Shown: piece after piece, positions 52,872 to 60,726 of the stretch | Numbering within the stretch: the stretch's first letter is position 1 | How the letters are laid out: every line of letters begins with the position of its first letter | Source: Haloarcula rubra | GTDB lineage: Archaea; Halobacteriota; Halobacteria; Halobacteriales; Haloarculaceae | Reading direction: 5' to 3' | Length of the DNA: 64,000 bases | NCBI RefSeq assembly: GCF_019599465.1 | Contig: NZ_RKLR01000001.1 | Coordinates: forward strand, 682,001 to 746,000 | Notes under the pieces: model-generated | Seen by the model: the letters and a program-made list of their open reading frames with translations, nothing else | The model's database searches: none | What the model was told of the DNA's origin: nothing | Program-made: the position numbers and the translations under genes

Positions 52872-53266
52872 TCCTCGGCCTCCGCGTCGACACCTGTGTC
52901 ACGGAACCCGGCCGCCCGCAACCGCTCCAGCGCCTCCGTCGGGTCGGCGTCGACGCTTCCGTTGACCATCCCGTTCATCCCGTGGGCGACGCGTTTACCG
53001 CCGATATCGACGAGTTCGACGGTCTGTTCGTCGCCCGGTTCGAACCTGACCGCGGTGCCGGCGGGGATGTTCAGTCGCATCCCGAAGGCCGTCTCGCGGT
53101 CGAAGGCGAGGGCCGCGTTGGCCTCGAAGAAGTGGAAGTGGGACCCGACCTGTATCGGTCGGTCACCGGTGTTACCGACGGTCACCTCGGCCGTCTCGCG
53201 ACCCTCGTTCAGCGTCACGGTACCGTCGCCGGCGACGACTTCGCCGGGGACGAGGTCCTCAGTCAC
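52868..53266 (-). CDS. ureB: Urease beta subunit
   Basis: A 132-residue structural subunit. [45 protein letters not shown] is the conserved core, cut here by the 20-residue rule at [47 protein letters not shown] follows. The start codon is GTG at 53266. It is the first gene of the urease operon, and a perfect 7-bp inverted repeat lies 34-62 bp upstream, overlapping the likely transcription start. The stop overlaps ureC by 4 bp. Confidence 0.96.
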   Translation of the reverse strand: MTEDLVPGEVVAGDGTVTLNEGRETAEVTVGNTGDRPIQVGSHFHFFEANAALAFDRETAFGMRLNIPAGTAVRFEPGDEQTVELVDIGGKRVAHGMNGMVNGSVDADPTEALERLRAAGFRDTGVDAEAEE

Positions 53267-53299
53267 GGCGACCCCCGCCCCTCGCTATTTTCGACTGTT

Positions 53300-53328
53300 T
53301 GTCCAACATATGCGTCCTCGTTTGGACA
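53300..53328. promoter_or_regulatory. Candidate operator of the urease operon
   Basis: TGTCCAA-N15-TTGGACA is a perfect 7-bp inverted repeat 34 bp before the ureB start codon. The half-site centres are 22 bp apart, the same as in the E. coli NikR site GTATGA-N16-TCATAC. With nikR encoded next door, NikR is the natural candidate ligand, but the half-site sequence is different from that of E. coli. Confidence 0.5.
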
Positions 53329-53606
53329 GCCGTGATAAGCAACTTCCTCTCGGCGCAAATAGCGCCATGGATTTCTTTACTTCCGCCGCTTTGTCGTCTC
53401 AGACGGCCTACCACTGGGCATTCGTTCACTCGCCCGTCGCGAGCCGGGACCGAGCTTCGGCAACCGTCGACGGCGCGTCCTCGCGGCCGTCGAAACAGTC
53501 GACGGGAAGGCGACAGCCGGCCGTTCCGTGAGGGTCGACCGACCATCGTGTGGGCCCTGATAAACTCGCGGCGGCGACACAATATTTGCCCGGTCGAGAG
53601 GTGTTT

Positions 53607-53633
53607 TACCGTGATTCGTCCATCGATACGGTA
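53607..53633. promoter_or_regulatory. Inverted repeat upstream of the nickel permease
   Basis: TACCGT-N15-ACGGTA is a perfect 6-bp inverted repeat in the leader or promoter of the permease-nikR pair, about 75 bp before the ATG at 53707. The spacing is like that of the urease site; the half-site sequence is not the same. Confidence 0.4.
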
Positions 53634-53706
53634 TGAAGGTGCCCAATCGACCACCGAGCTCCGGGACCGAAACGGTCATTGACCGGAGTCGCGACGGTGT
53701 GAGTCG

Positions 53707-54426
53707 ATGACTGGACCGCTGTTGCCGGCGCTACTGACCGCGGGCGTGCTGGGCGTCACCCACGCGATGGAACCCGACCACGTCGCCGGCATCTCCTCGT
53801 TGACCAGCGACTACGGCGACTCCCGGCTCTCGGCGCTCGCGGGAGCCTGTTTCAGCGTCGGCCACGTCGTCCTCGTCGTCGCGTGGCTCGCCGTCGCCTA
53901 CGTGTTGCTGGGCCGGACGTCGTTCCCCGCCGTGTACGGACAGGTCGGCACGCTCGGCGTCGGTGTCCTGCTGGGCGTGTTCGGCGCGGCGATGGCCGTC
54001 GGTGGTCTCCGTCGGGTCGTCAGGTCGGACGAGCACGCACACGACGGCGTCACCCACAGCCACCCGCACGTCCGCTTGCCCCTCCCGGGGTTCGACGGGG
54101 CCGACCACGGTCACGACACCGTCTCCTATCTCAAGACCGGACTCGTCGGCGCGCTGTTCACCCTCTCGCCGCCGGTGTCGATGATAGTGTTCGCCTCGAC
54201 GCTACTCCCCGGCTACGGGGCCGACGTCGTCGCCCTCGCCGTGCTGACGTACGGCGTCACCATCACCGCGACGATGAGTCTGCTCGGGGCCGGCGCCGGT
54301 GCGCTGTTCGGGTTGGCGAAGGGCCGGAACAGGACTGTCCACGGGTTCGCACAGACCGTCGCCGGCGTCGCCGTCACGGGACTCGCGGCCACACTGTTGG
54401 TCGATGCGGCCCCGGCGTTGCTGTGA
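53707..54426 (+). CDS. NicO/UreH-type nickel permease
   Basis: A 239-residue membrane protein with six to seven helices. The first helix carries VTHAMEPDHVAGIS, in which His19, Asp24 and His25 form the HX4DH nickel motif of NiCoT and UreH/NicO proteins. A His-rich loop (HAHDGVTHSHPHVRL, with DHGHD after it) lies between helices three and four. FTLSPPVSMIVFAST is another family mark. It imports nickel needed by urease. It is divergent from ureB and followed by nikR after 48 bp, so the pair is probably cotranscribed. A cobalt or general metal specificity cannot be excluded. Confidence 0.88.
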   Translation: MTGPLLPALLTAGVLGVTHAMEPDHVAGISSLTSDYGDSRLSALAGACFSVGHVVLVVAWLAVAYVLLGRTSFPAVYGQVGTLGVGVLLGVFGAAMAVGGLRRVVRSDEHAHDGVTHSHPHVRLPLPGFDGADHGHDTVSYLKTGLVGALFTLSPPVSMIVFASTLLPGYGADVVALAVLTYGVTITATMSLLGAGAGALFGLAKGRNRTVHGFAQTVAGVAVTGLAATLLVDAAPALL

Positions 54427-54474
54427 GTATGCGGGGTGGCCAGCCATATTAGCCCCACCACCCAACGTCGGGGC

Positions 54475-54885
54475 ATGACCGACGACATCGACCGCATCAG
54501 CCTCACGCTCCCGTCGTCGATGGTCGACCGACTCGACGGCATCGTCGACGACTGGGAGTACGACAGCAGGTCGGAGGCGATGCGAGACGCCCTTCGGGAC
54601 TTCTTCGCGAACTACGAGTGGGAGACCGGCGGCGACGAGCGACACCACGGCACCATCGTCGTCGTCCACGACCACCACGTCGACGGCATCGCCGACGAAC
54701 TCCAGACCATCCAGCACGAGATGGCCGAGGCCATCACCTCCGTCCAGCACATCCACCTCTCACACGACACCTGCATGGAGACGCTCGTCGTCGAGGGCGC
54801 GGCGAGCGATATCACCGAACTCGCCAACCGCCTCCGCGCGCTCAGTGGCGTCCAGCAGGTGAAAGTCGTCGTCGTGGGCGAGTAG
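54475..54885 (+). CDS. nikR: Nickel-responsive regulator NikR
   Basis: A 136-residue ribbon-helix-helix/ACT repressor. Residues 1-45 are the DNA-binding part (DRISLTLPSSMVDRLDGIV and SRSEAMRDALRDFF). The nickel ligands keep the exact spacing of E. coli NikR: His81, His92, His94 and Cys100 (QHIHLSHDTC), equivalent to His76, His87, His89 and Cys95. The ATG at 54475 is preferred; a start at 54436 would add non-conserved residues. It most likely represses the nickel permease and perhaps the urease and urt promoters when nickel is abundant. Confidence 0.95.
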   Translation: MTDDIDRISLTLPSSMVDRLDGIVDDWEYDSRSEAMRDALRDFFANYEWETGGDERHHGTIVVVHDHHVDGIADELQTIQHEMAEAITSVQHIHLSHDTCMETLVVEGAASDITELANRLRALSGVQQVKVVVVGE

Positions 54886-55075
54886 CGGCGCTCCTTGCCG
54901 GCTCGTCGTTCGCCGACCCGAAATACTGTATACTTGCAAGATTATCGCCCCGAACCGTTCGTACATCTCGTTTTCTGACCGTTCCTAACACATCCTTATA
55001 CTCTTCGCACCATATGAAGGAGAGTATAAGATTAGATGAGTAAACCTTATTTGCGTACTGCTGAAGGGCAAGAAC
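54886..55075. other. Promoter region of urtA
   Basis: This AT-rich stretch carries the large inverted repeat at 54995-55030. A second possible small ORF (ATG at 55036, 33 codons, ending CRTCRYVQ) starts just after it; its basic composition is unlike this proteome, so I do not annotate it as a gene. Confidence 0.5.
54995..55030. promoter_or_regulatory. 9-bp inverted repeat over the urtA TATA elements
   Basis: CTTATACTC-N18-GAGTATAAG is a perfect inverted repeat whose arms contain TATA-like sequences on both strands (TTATAC and GTATAAG). The right arm lies about 46 bp before the GTG of the small ORF and 156 bp before urtA. The 12-mer TCCTTATACTCT of the left arm recurs at 60559-60570 before the symporter genes. 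A regulator bound here would block TBP access. Confidence 0.55.
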
Positions 55076-55087
55076 GTGAACGAAATC

Positions 55088-55189
55088 ATGGACGAACGTC
55101 CGAGTATCAGTGTAGAACGTGTCGATACGTGCAGTGAAGTCGTGATTAAGGTGAACAGTTCTGTCGGACTCTCGGAGGGAGACGAATGA
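55088..55189 (+). CDS. Small ORF overlapping the urtA start
   Basis: An ATG at 55088 (or a GTG at 55076, in frame) opens 33 or 37 codons whose TGA overlaps the urtA ATG as ATGA. The translation MDERPSISVERVDTCSEVVI, continuing to the acidic end GLSEGDE, is acidic like other proteins of this genome and has one Cys. No membrane segment or known motif is seen. It could be a microprotein, or a leader ORF that couples translation of urtA to a signal. It may also be chance, though the 4-bp overlap is the same arrangement as between genuine genes in this island. Confidence 0.35.
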   Translation: MDERPSISVERVDTCSEVVIKVNSSVGLSEGDE

Positions 55190-56463
55190 CCGACGGTATC
55201 ACGAGTCGCCGTGGCTTCCTCGCCTCGTCGGCGGCGCTGGCCGGGACTGCACTCGCCGGGTGTTCCGGTGGTTCGGCGTCCAGCGACGACACGATTCAGC
55301 TCGGCGTACTGGAGGACCGCTCGGGCAACTTCGCGCTGGTCGGCGACCCCAAACACAAGGCGTCGATGCTTGCCATCGAGGAGATAAACAACGACGGCGG
55401 CATCGACGGCAAGCAGATAGAGACGTTCGACCCGGACCCCCAGTCGGACAACCAGCGCTATCAGGAACTCACCCGGCGGGCCATCAACCAGGAGAACGTC
55501 GACGCGCTGTGGGCCGGCTACTCCTCGGCGACCCGGGAGGCCATCCGTCCCATCATCGACCGCGAGGACCAGTTGTACTTCTACACGACCCAGTACGAGG
55601 GCGGCGTCTGTGACAAGAACGTCTTCGCCGTCGGGCCGACCGCCCGCCAGCAGTTGGGGAGCGTCCTCCCGTATCTGGTCGAGGAGTACGGCCCGAAAAT
55701 CTACACCATCGCCGCCGACTACAACTTCGGCCAGCTGTCGGCCGACTGGGTGAAGGTGCTGGCCGACGAGAACGACGCCGAGGTCATCGGCGAGGAGTTC
55801 ATCCCGCTGTCGAACTCCCAGTTCGGGTCGACTATCAACCGCATCCAGCAGGCCGAACCCGACTTCGTGATGTCGATGCTCGTCGGCGCGAACCACACCT
55901 CCTTCTACGAGCAGAAGGCCTCCGCCGGCCTCGACGTCCCCATCGGTACCTCGACGGCGATGGCACAGGGGTACGAACACCGCCGGCTGGACCCGCCCGC
56001 GATGGCCAACATCTACGCCGGGGTCAACTACATGGAGGAGATTCCGACGGAGCACAACACCAGCGAGGGCGGCTTCGTCGACCGCTACTTCCAGAAGTTC
56101 CCGGACGCCCCCTACCTCAACGAGGAGGCCGAGAACAACTACTTCTCCATCTACATGTACAAGATGGCCGTCGAGCAGGCCGGCACGACCGAACAACCGG
56201 AGGTCAGGGAGGCCCTCGAATCGGGCATCACCTTCGGCGCACCCGAAGCGCCCGGCGAGGAGGAGATAGCGCTCGACGGCGCGACCCACCACGTCGACCA
56301 CCACATGTGGGTCATGCGCGCCGACGACCAGCACAACGTCGAGGCCGTCGACGACCGGGTCATCCCCGAGACGTTCCTCTCGGAGACGGTCGGCTGTGAC
56401 CTCACGCAGGAGGACGAAGAGACGCAGTACACCCCACAGGACTTCTACGAGGAGGCGGGGTGA
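55186..56463 (+). CDS. urtA: Urea ABC transporter substrate-binding lipoprotein
   Basis: A 425-residue extracellular binding protein. The Tat signal SRRGFLASSAALAGTALAGC ends in a lipobox; the mature protein is anchored at Cys26. The rest is a type-I periplasmic binding fold of the UrtA/AmiC group: TIQLGVLEDRSGNFALVGDPKHKAS at the start (cut here as LGVLEDRSGNFALVG), the segment DALWAGYSSATREAIRPI and AMANIYAGVNYMEEIPTEHN. The family delivers urea to UrtBC. It is the first recognised gene of a complete urtABCDE operon and lies 300 bp from nikR. The promoter has a strong inverted repeat. Confidence 0.93.
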   Translation: MTDGITSRRGFLASSAALAGTALAGCSGGSASSDDTIQLGVLEDRSGNFALVGDPKHKASMLAIEEINNDGGIDGKQIETFDPDPQSDNQRYQELTRRAINQENVDALWAGYSSATREAIRPIIDREDQLYFYTTQYEGGVCDKNVFAVGPTARQQLGSVLPYLVEEYGPKIYTIAADYNFGQLSADWVKVLADENDAEVIGEEFIPLSNSQFGSTINRIQQAEPDFVMSMLVGANHTSFYEQKASAGLDVPIGTSTAMAQGYEHRRLDPPAMANIYAGVNYMEEIPTEHNTSEGGFVDRYFQKFPDAPYLNEEAENNYFSIYMYKMAVEQAGTTEQPEVREALESGITFGAPEAPGEEEIALDGATHHVDHHMWVMRADDQHNVEAVDDRVIPETFLSETVGCDLTQEDEETQYTPQDFYEEAG

Positions 56464-56464
56464 G

Positions 56465-57403
56465 ATGGTCAACGGCCTGAACCTGCTGTTCCAGTTCCTC
56501 GATAGCTTCGCCTTTATCGTACTGGCGGCTGCGGGCCTGGCCATCATCTTCGGCATCATGGGCGTCATCAACCTCGCTCACGGCGAGTTCATCATGGTCG
56601 GCGCCTACGCGACGACGCTGGCGAACATCCGTGGGGGTCTCCCACTGCCCGTCGCGATGCTGGTCGGCGTCGCGGTGACGGCCGTCTTCGGCCTCGTGGT
56701 CGAACGGGTCGTCATCTCGGGCACCGTCCCGAACGCCCTCAGTCAGCGGTTCCTCGGCCGCAAGGTCATCGAACCGCTGTACGACCGACTCGCCGACTCG
56801 ATGGTCGCGACGTGGGGCCTCTCGCTCATCATGGTGCAGGGGGTCCGCATCGTGCTCGGCAACTCGCTGGACCAGATAGGCACGCCGCTCGGGAACATCG
56901 CGTACAGCGGGTTCTCGTACTCGACGTACCGCGTGTTGCTCTCGGTCGTCGCGCTGGGCGTGCTGGCGCTGACCTACTACGTCTTCACGCGGACCGAGTA
57001 CGGGATGCGCGCCCGGGCGACGATTCAGGACGAAGACACCGCCCGCGCACTCGGCGTCGACACCGAACGCACGTACATGACGACGTTCGCCATCGGTTCC
57101 GGCCTCGCCGGCCTGACGGGCGCGCTGTACGCCCCGACCATCACGATGGTCCCCGGTCTGGGCAGTTCGTTCCTCGTCGAGGCCTTCGTCGCCGTCGTCG
57201 TCGGCGGCCCCAGCGTGGTGCTGGGGACGACGCTGGCGGGCGGCCTGCTGGGCGCCATCAACGCGGCCGTCACGAACCTCTTCGGGACGTTCTTCGGCCG
57301 CATCGCACTGCTCGTGACCGCCATCGTGATGATTCGGTTCCTGCCGGACGGCATCACTGGCTTCGTCGAGACGGTCCGGGAACGCAGACAGGAGGGTGCG
57401 TAG
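56465..57403 (+). CDS. urtB: Urea ABC transporter permease UrtB
   Basis: A 312-residue LivH-type permease with about eight helices. AAAGLAIIFGIMGVINLAHGEFIMVGAYA is the family signature (GVINLAHGEFIMVGAY). The cytoplasmic coupling segment RATIQDEDTARALGVDTERTY follows. Its ATG is one base after the urtA stop, so the earlier open frame to 56396 is discarded. It makes half of the urea channel together with UrtC. Confidence 0.92.
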   Translation: MVNGLNLLFQFLDSFAFIVLAAAGLAIIFGIMGVINLAHGEFIMVGAYATTLANIRGGLPLPVAMLVGVAVTAVFGLVVERVVISGTVPNALSQRFLGRKVIEPLYDRLADSMVATWGLSLIMVQGVRIVLGNSLDQIGTPLGNIAYSGFSYSTYRVLLSVVALGVLALTYYVFTRTEYGMRARATIQDEDTARALGVDTERTYMTTFAIGSGLAGLTGALYAPTITMVPGLGSSFLVEAFVAVVVGGPSVVLGTTLAGGLLGAINAAVTNLFGTFFGRIALLVTAIVMIRFLPDGITGFVETVRERRQEGA

Positions 57404-58525
57404 ATGGCCACCGAAGCGAGCGGTGCGGGCCCGGCCGACGCTGGCGGGCAGTCGACGCTGGCCAGCCTCCGGCGTCGCTTCGAGGGCCCCAACACTGTCG
57501 GGAACTCCCGCGGGTTCTGGATAGGGTTCCTCGTCGCCGTCGTCGCGCTGGCAGCGTACCCGCTCGTCGTCGGGTCCTATCAGGCCTCGCGGTTCTCGCT
57601 GTTCCTCGTGTACGCCTTCCTCGGCCTCTCGCTGTCGGTCGTGTGGGGGTACGCGGGCGTCCTCTCGTTCGGACAGGTGGTGTTTTTCGGCGTCGCCGGC
57701 TACACCTTCGGCGTCGTCTCGGTGAACTTCGCCACGCCAGCGGGCATCACCGGCGCGTTCCTCGTCGGTGTCGTCGGCGGCGCCGTGATGGCGTTCGTGC
57801 TGGGCTACTTCATGTTCTACGGGGGCGTGCGTGACGTCTACGTCACCATCATCACGCTGGTCTCGACGCTCGTCTTGCACACGTTCATGGCCCAGACGGC
57901 CGGCGACGAGTGGACCATCGGCGAGGCGGCGCTGGGCGGGTTCAACGGGATGCCGACCATCCCGAACCTCGCCTTCGGCGTCGGCGGCGCGTCGATTACG
58001 TTCAGTAGCACGACCTTCTACTACCTCGTGTTGGGACTGCTCGTCGCGACGTACCTCGGCCTGCGGGCGCTCGTCAACTCGGACTACGGCCGCGTGATGG
58101 TCGCGGTCCGAGAGGACGAGGACCGCACCCGGATGTTCGGCTACGACGTCGAGCGCGTGAAACTCGCCGTGTTCACGCTGGGCGGCGCGCTGGCGGGCCT
58201 CTCGGGCGTGCTGTACGCCGCGTGGGGCAACTACATGAGCCCCGGCGTGTTCGAGTTGACGTTCGCCTCCCTGCCGGTCATCTGGGTGAGCGTCGGCGGA
58301 CGGAAGACCCTGCTGGGCGCGGTGACGGCCACCGTCGGCATCGAGTTCCTGCGGAACTCGCTGGGCGGCGAACTGGCGTTCGTCATCGTCGGTGCCCTCT
58401 TGCTGGTGTTCATCCTCGGCCTCCCCGGCGGTATCGTTCCGTGGGTCCACGAGACCTACGTCGAGATGCGCGGCGACGGCACCCAGCCGGAGCCACCGGA
58501 GGCGACGACCGAGGTGAGCGACTGA
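57404..58525 (+). CDS. urtC: Urea ABC transporter permease UrtC
   Basis: A 373-residue LivM-type permease with nine to ten helices. The first 40 residues are polar. GLSLSVVWGYAGVLSFGQVVFFGVAGYTF and AVREDEDRTRMFGYDVERVKLAVF are family marks (both seen as shorter cores, GYAGVLSFGQVVFFGVAGY and EDRTRMFGYDVERVK). The ATG directly follows the urtB stop (TAGATG). It completes the membrane channel with UrtB. Confidence 0.92.
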   Translation: MATEASGAGPADAGGQSTLASLRRRFEGPNTVGNSRGFWIGFLVAVVALAAYPLVVGSYQASRFSLFLVYAFLGLSLSVVWGYAGVLSFGQVVFFGVAGYTFGVVSVNFATPAGITGAFLVGVVGGAVMAFVLGYFMFYGGVRDVYVTIITLVSTLVLHTFMAQTAGDEWTIGEAALGGFNGMPTIPNLAFGVGGASITFSSTTFYYLVLGLLVATYLGLRALVNSDYGRVMVAVREDEDRTRMFGYDVERVKLAVFTLGGALAGLSGVLYAAWGNYMSPGVFELTFASLPVIWVSVGGRKTLLGAVTATVGIEFLRNSLGGELAFVIVGALLLVFILGLPGGIVPWVHETYVEMRGDGTQPEPPEATTEVSD

Positions 58526-59319
58526 TGAGTACGAACAATAGCGCGGCGGGCAGTCCGAACGTCCGCCAGACGGCCGCGGAACTGGCGACGGGCGACCGAA
58601 CGGACACGCTGTTGCAGACCGAGGACCTACGCAAGGAGTTCGGCGGGTTCACCGCCACCGACGACGTGGACTTCTCGGTCGCCGAGGGCGAGTTGCGGTG
58701 TCTCATCGGCCCCAACGGCGCCGGGAAGTCGACCCTGCTGAACCTCGTCACCGGTACCTACGACGCCTCGGGCGGCAGCATCTACTACGACGGCCACGAC
58801 GTCACCGACCTCGACCCTCACGAGCGGGTCCGCAAGGGCATCAGCATGAAGTTCCAGGTGCCGTCGGTGTACGGCGACCTGACGGTGCGCGAGAACGCCC
58901 GCCTCCCCATCCAGCGGTTCGCCGACGGCGAGGAGCGGCGTCGGCGGGTCGACGAGGCCATCGAGGCCGCCGGCCTCGCGGGCTACGAGCACGTCGACGC
59001 GAGCCAACTCTCGCACGGCCAGCAACAGCAACTCGAAATCGGGATGGCCGCCGCGCTCGAACCGGACCTCCTCCTGCTGGACGAACCGGTCGCGGGACTG
59101 GACGTGGCCGAACGCGAGGCCATCGCCGAGCGCGTCACCCGACTCAACGAGGAACGCGGCATCGCCTTCGTCGTCATCGAACACGACACGGACTTCGTGG
59201 CTTCCATCGCCGACGAGGTGACCGTGCTCCACAACGGCGACATCTTCCGCGAGGGCCCCATCGAGGACATCGAGTCCGACCCCGAGGTCCAGCGCATCTA
59301 CCTCGGAGGTGAGCAGTGA
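58525..59319 (+). CDS. urtD: Urea ABC transporter ATPase UrtD
   Basis: A 264-residue LivG-type ATPase. Walker A is GPNGAGKST, the signature is LSHGQQQQ (His for the usual Gly, common in LivG/UrtD), and Walker B is PDLLLLDEPVAGLD. The N-terminal 30 residues are a polar extension. The ATG overlaps the urtC stop by one base (TGATG). It works as a heterodimer with UrtE. Confidence 0.93.
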   Translation: MSTNNSAAGSPNVRQTAAELATGDRTDTLLQTEDLRKEFGGFTATDDVDFSVAEGELRCLIGPNGAGKSTLLNLVTGTYDASGGSIYYDGHDVTDLDPHERVRKGISMKFQVPSVYGDLTVRENARLPIQRFADGEERRRRVDEAIEAAGLAGYEHVDASQLSHGQQQQLEIGMAAALEPDLLLLDEPVAGLDVAEREAIAERVTRLNEERGIAFVVIEHDTDFVASIADEVTVLHNGDIFREGPIEDIESDPEVQRIYLGGEQ

Positions 59320-60017
59320 TGCTGGAACTCGACGGCGTCACCGCGGCCTACGACTCGACGCCCATCCTCCGGGACGTGGACCTCTCGGTGGAGGAGGGGG
59401 AAATCGTCGGCGTGATGGGGAAGAACGGCGTCGGCAAGACGACGCTGATGAAGACCATCATCGGCCTGCTCGAACCGTCGGACGGGACCATCAGCTACGC
59501 CGGCGCGGACGTGACCGACGCCCCCGCCGACGAACGCGCCCGCGCCGGGATGGGCTACATCCCGCAGGGTCGCGACGTGTTCCCGAAACTCACCGTCGAA
59601 CAGAACGTCCGCATGGGCGAGACGGTCAACGCCGACAGCGAGGAGACGCTGTACGACGACATTTACGGCTACTTCCCGGTCCTCGAAGAACGCGCCGACC
59701 AGCAGGCCGGCACGCTCTCGGGCGGCCAGCAGCAGATGCTCGCCATCGCGCGGGCGCTGGTGTCGAACCCGGACCTGCTCCTGCTGGACGAACCCAGCGA
59801 GGGCATCCAGCCCTCCATCGTCGACCAGATCAGCGACGACATGCAGGCCATCAACGAGGACCTCGGCACCACCATCCTGTTCGTCGAGCAGAACCTCGGC
59901 GTCATCCGCGAGATGGCCGACCGCTGTTACGCGATGGAGCGCGGCGAAATCGTCGACGAAGTCGGGCCACAGAAACTGACCGACGAAGAGGCCATCGCAG
60001 ACTTCCTCGCCGTCTGA
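59319..60017 (+). CDS. urtE: Urea ABC transporter ATPase UrtE
   Basis: A 232-residue LivF-type ATPase. Walker A is GKNGVGKTT, with GYIPQGRDVFPKLTVEQN after it, the signature is LSGGQQQM, and Walker B is PDLLLLDEPSEGIQPS. PQGRDVFP and EPSEGIQPSI are typical for UrtE rather than general LivF. The ATG at 59319 overlaps the urtD stop by one base; a GTG three bases earlier is less likely. It ends the urt operon. Confidence 0.93.
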   Translation: MLELDGVTAAYDSTPILRDVDLSVEEGEIVGVMGKNGVGKTTLMKTIIGLLEPSDGTISYAGADVTDAPADERARAGMGYIPQGRDVFPKLTVEQNVRMGETVNADSEETLYDDIYGYFPVLEERADQQAGTLSGGQQQMLAIARALVSNPDLLLLDEPSEGIQPSIVDQISDDMQAINEDLGTTILFVEQNLGVIREMADRCYAMERGEIVDEVGPQKLTDEEAIADFLAV

Positions 60018-60080
60018 GGCCGCACCGCCTCACTGGCGTTCGAAACGTACCTATATCTTCCTCCCGTACCGTCGTCCACT

Positions 60081-60536
60081 GTGTACGCGGTCCGTCGGCC
60101 CAGCGCGCTCGTCGTTCCGGAAGCGGTGCGAGCGGCGGTAGCCGACGACGTGCGGGCGGCCCATCCACGGGAGGCCGGCGGTTTTCTGGGCTGTGAGCGT
60201 CGAGGCGACCGCCTGTACGCGACGACGCACGTCGCACTCGACAACGAGGCCGAAGCGCCACAGCGACGGTTCGTCTCGACAGAGACTGACGCCGTCCCCC
60301 CGTCGCCGCGCGTGTTCTATCACTCCCACACCTCGGCGTCGACGCCCTCCGGACTGACCGGCGTCGACCGACGCAACATCCCGGACTCGCTGGCGCTCGT
60401 GGTGTTCGCGCCCCACGGCGACCCGTACAGCTATCGGCTGTTCCGCCGAGCGCTGTTCAACTGGCAGGAGGTCCCCGTCGAGACGGCCGCGGAGACGGCG
60501 GCCGTCGGTCGCGAGCGCCTCCCGCGACTCGTCTGA
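60081..60536 (+). CDS. JAMM/MPN-like domain protein
   Basis: A 151-residue protein with a GTG start. HPREAGGFLGCERRGDRL supplies the upstream Glu, and VFYHSHTSASTPSGLTGVDRRNI the HxH metal motif, as in JAMM metalloproteases that remove ubiquitin-like modifiers (SAMPs in haloarchaea). The end of the motif is altered: the usual HxH-x7-S-x2-D reads HSH-x6-S-x5-D or HSH-x9-T-x2-D. It may be an active variant or a non-catalytic member. It lies 63 bp downstream of urtE on the same strand but its role in the urea island is unclear. Confidence 0.7.
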   Translation: MYAVRRPSALVVPEAVRAAVADDVRAAHPREAGGFLGCERRGDRLYATTHVALDNEAEAPQRRFVSTETDAVPPSPRVFYHSHTSASTPSGLTGVDRRNIPDSLALVVFAPHGDPYSYRLFRRALFNWQEVPVETAAETAAVGRERLPRLV

Positions 60537-60558
60537 GTGGCGCACGCTGACGGTCACG

Positions 60559-60570
60559 TCCTTATACTCT
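60559..60570 (+). promoter_or_regulatory. 12-mer shared with the urtA promoter
   Basis: TCCTTATACTCT is identical to 54993-55004 in the left arm of the urtA inverted repeat. Here the right arm is only weakly kept (GGTAAG further on). It contains a TATA-like core about 160 bp before the symporter set. Confidence 0.4.
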
Positions 60571-60678
60571 CTAGATACGGTAAGGAGGGAAGTGCGTCTA
60601 CTTGTCGTTCGTACGTCCACTAACTAGTTCGAACTGTGGGTGTACGTTGGTCGTCAACCCCAGACGGTAAACAATGTC

Positions 60679-60694
60679 AGGGTAAGCCCTTTTT
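60679..60694 (+). terminator. Possible attenuator or TATA-like element before the symporter genes
   Basis: AGGG-TAAG-CCCT forms a 4-bp hairpin followed by a T run (CCCTTTTTGTG). It may terminate or attenuate transcripts, or the T-rich part may instead be the TATA element of the microprotein ORF about 33 bp downstream. Confidence 0.3.
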
Positions 60695-60726
60695 GTGATG
60701 ATTGGTTCTCAACTTCTGTCCCAACT

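Larger units (their letters stand above)
53267..53706. other. 440-bp divergent control region of ure and nicO-nikR
   Basis: The region separates the urease operon (minus strand) from the nickel permease and nikR (plus strand). It holds two inverted repeats (53300-53328 and 53607-53633), a TATA-like TTATCA on the minus strand near 53333-53338, and an ATATTTG at about 53582-53588 for the plus strand. The longer open frames here have basic, motif-free translations and are not genes. Confidence 0.6.

Noticed and set aside
53259-53682. Open frames in both directions across the ure/nicO control region
   Set aside because: Translations are basic and motif-free, and the region contains promoters and inverted repeats.
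54985-56571. 528-codon minus-strand frame antisense to urtA
   Set aside because: Same shadow effect; urtA with Tat signal and binding fold is the real gene.
56402-58450. 682-codon minus-strand frame antisense to urtB and urtC
   Set aside because: Its translation is a low-complexity run of Arg, His, Glu and Gln, while the other strand encodes two clear permeases in an operon.
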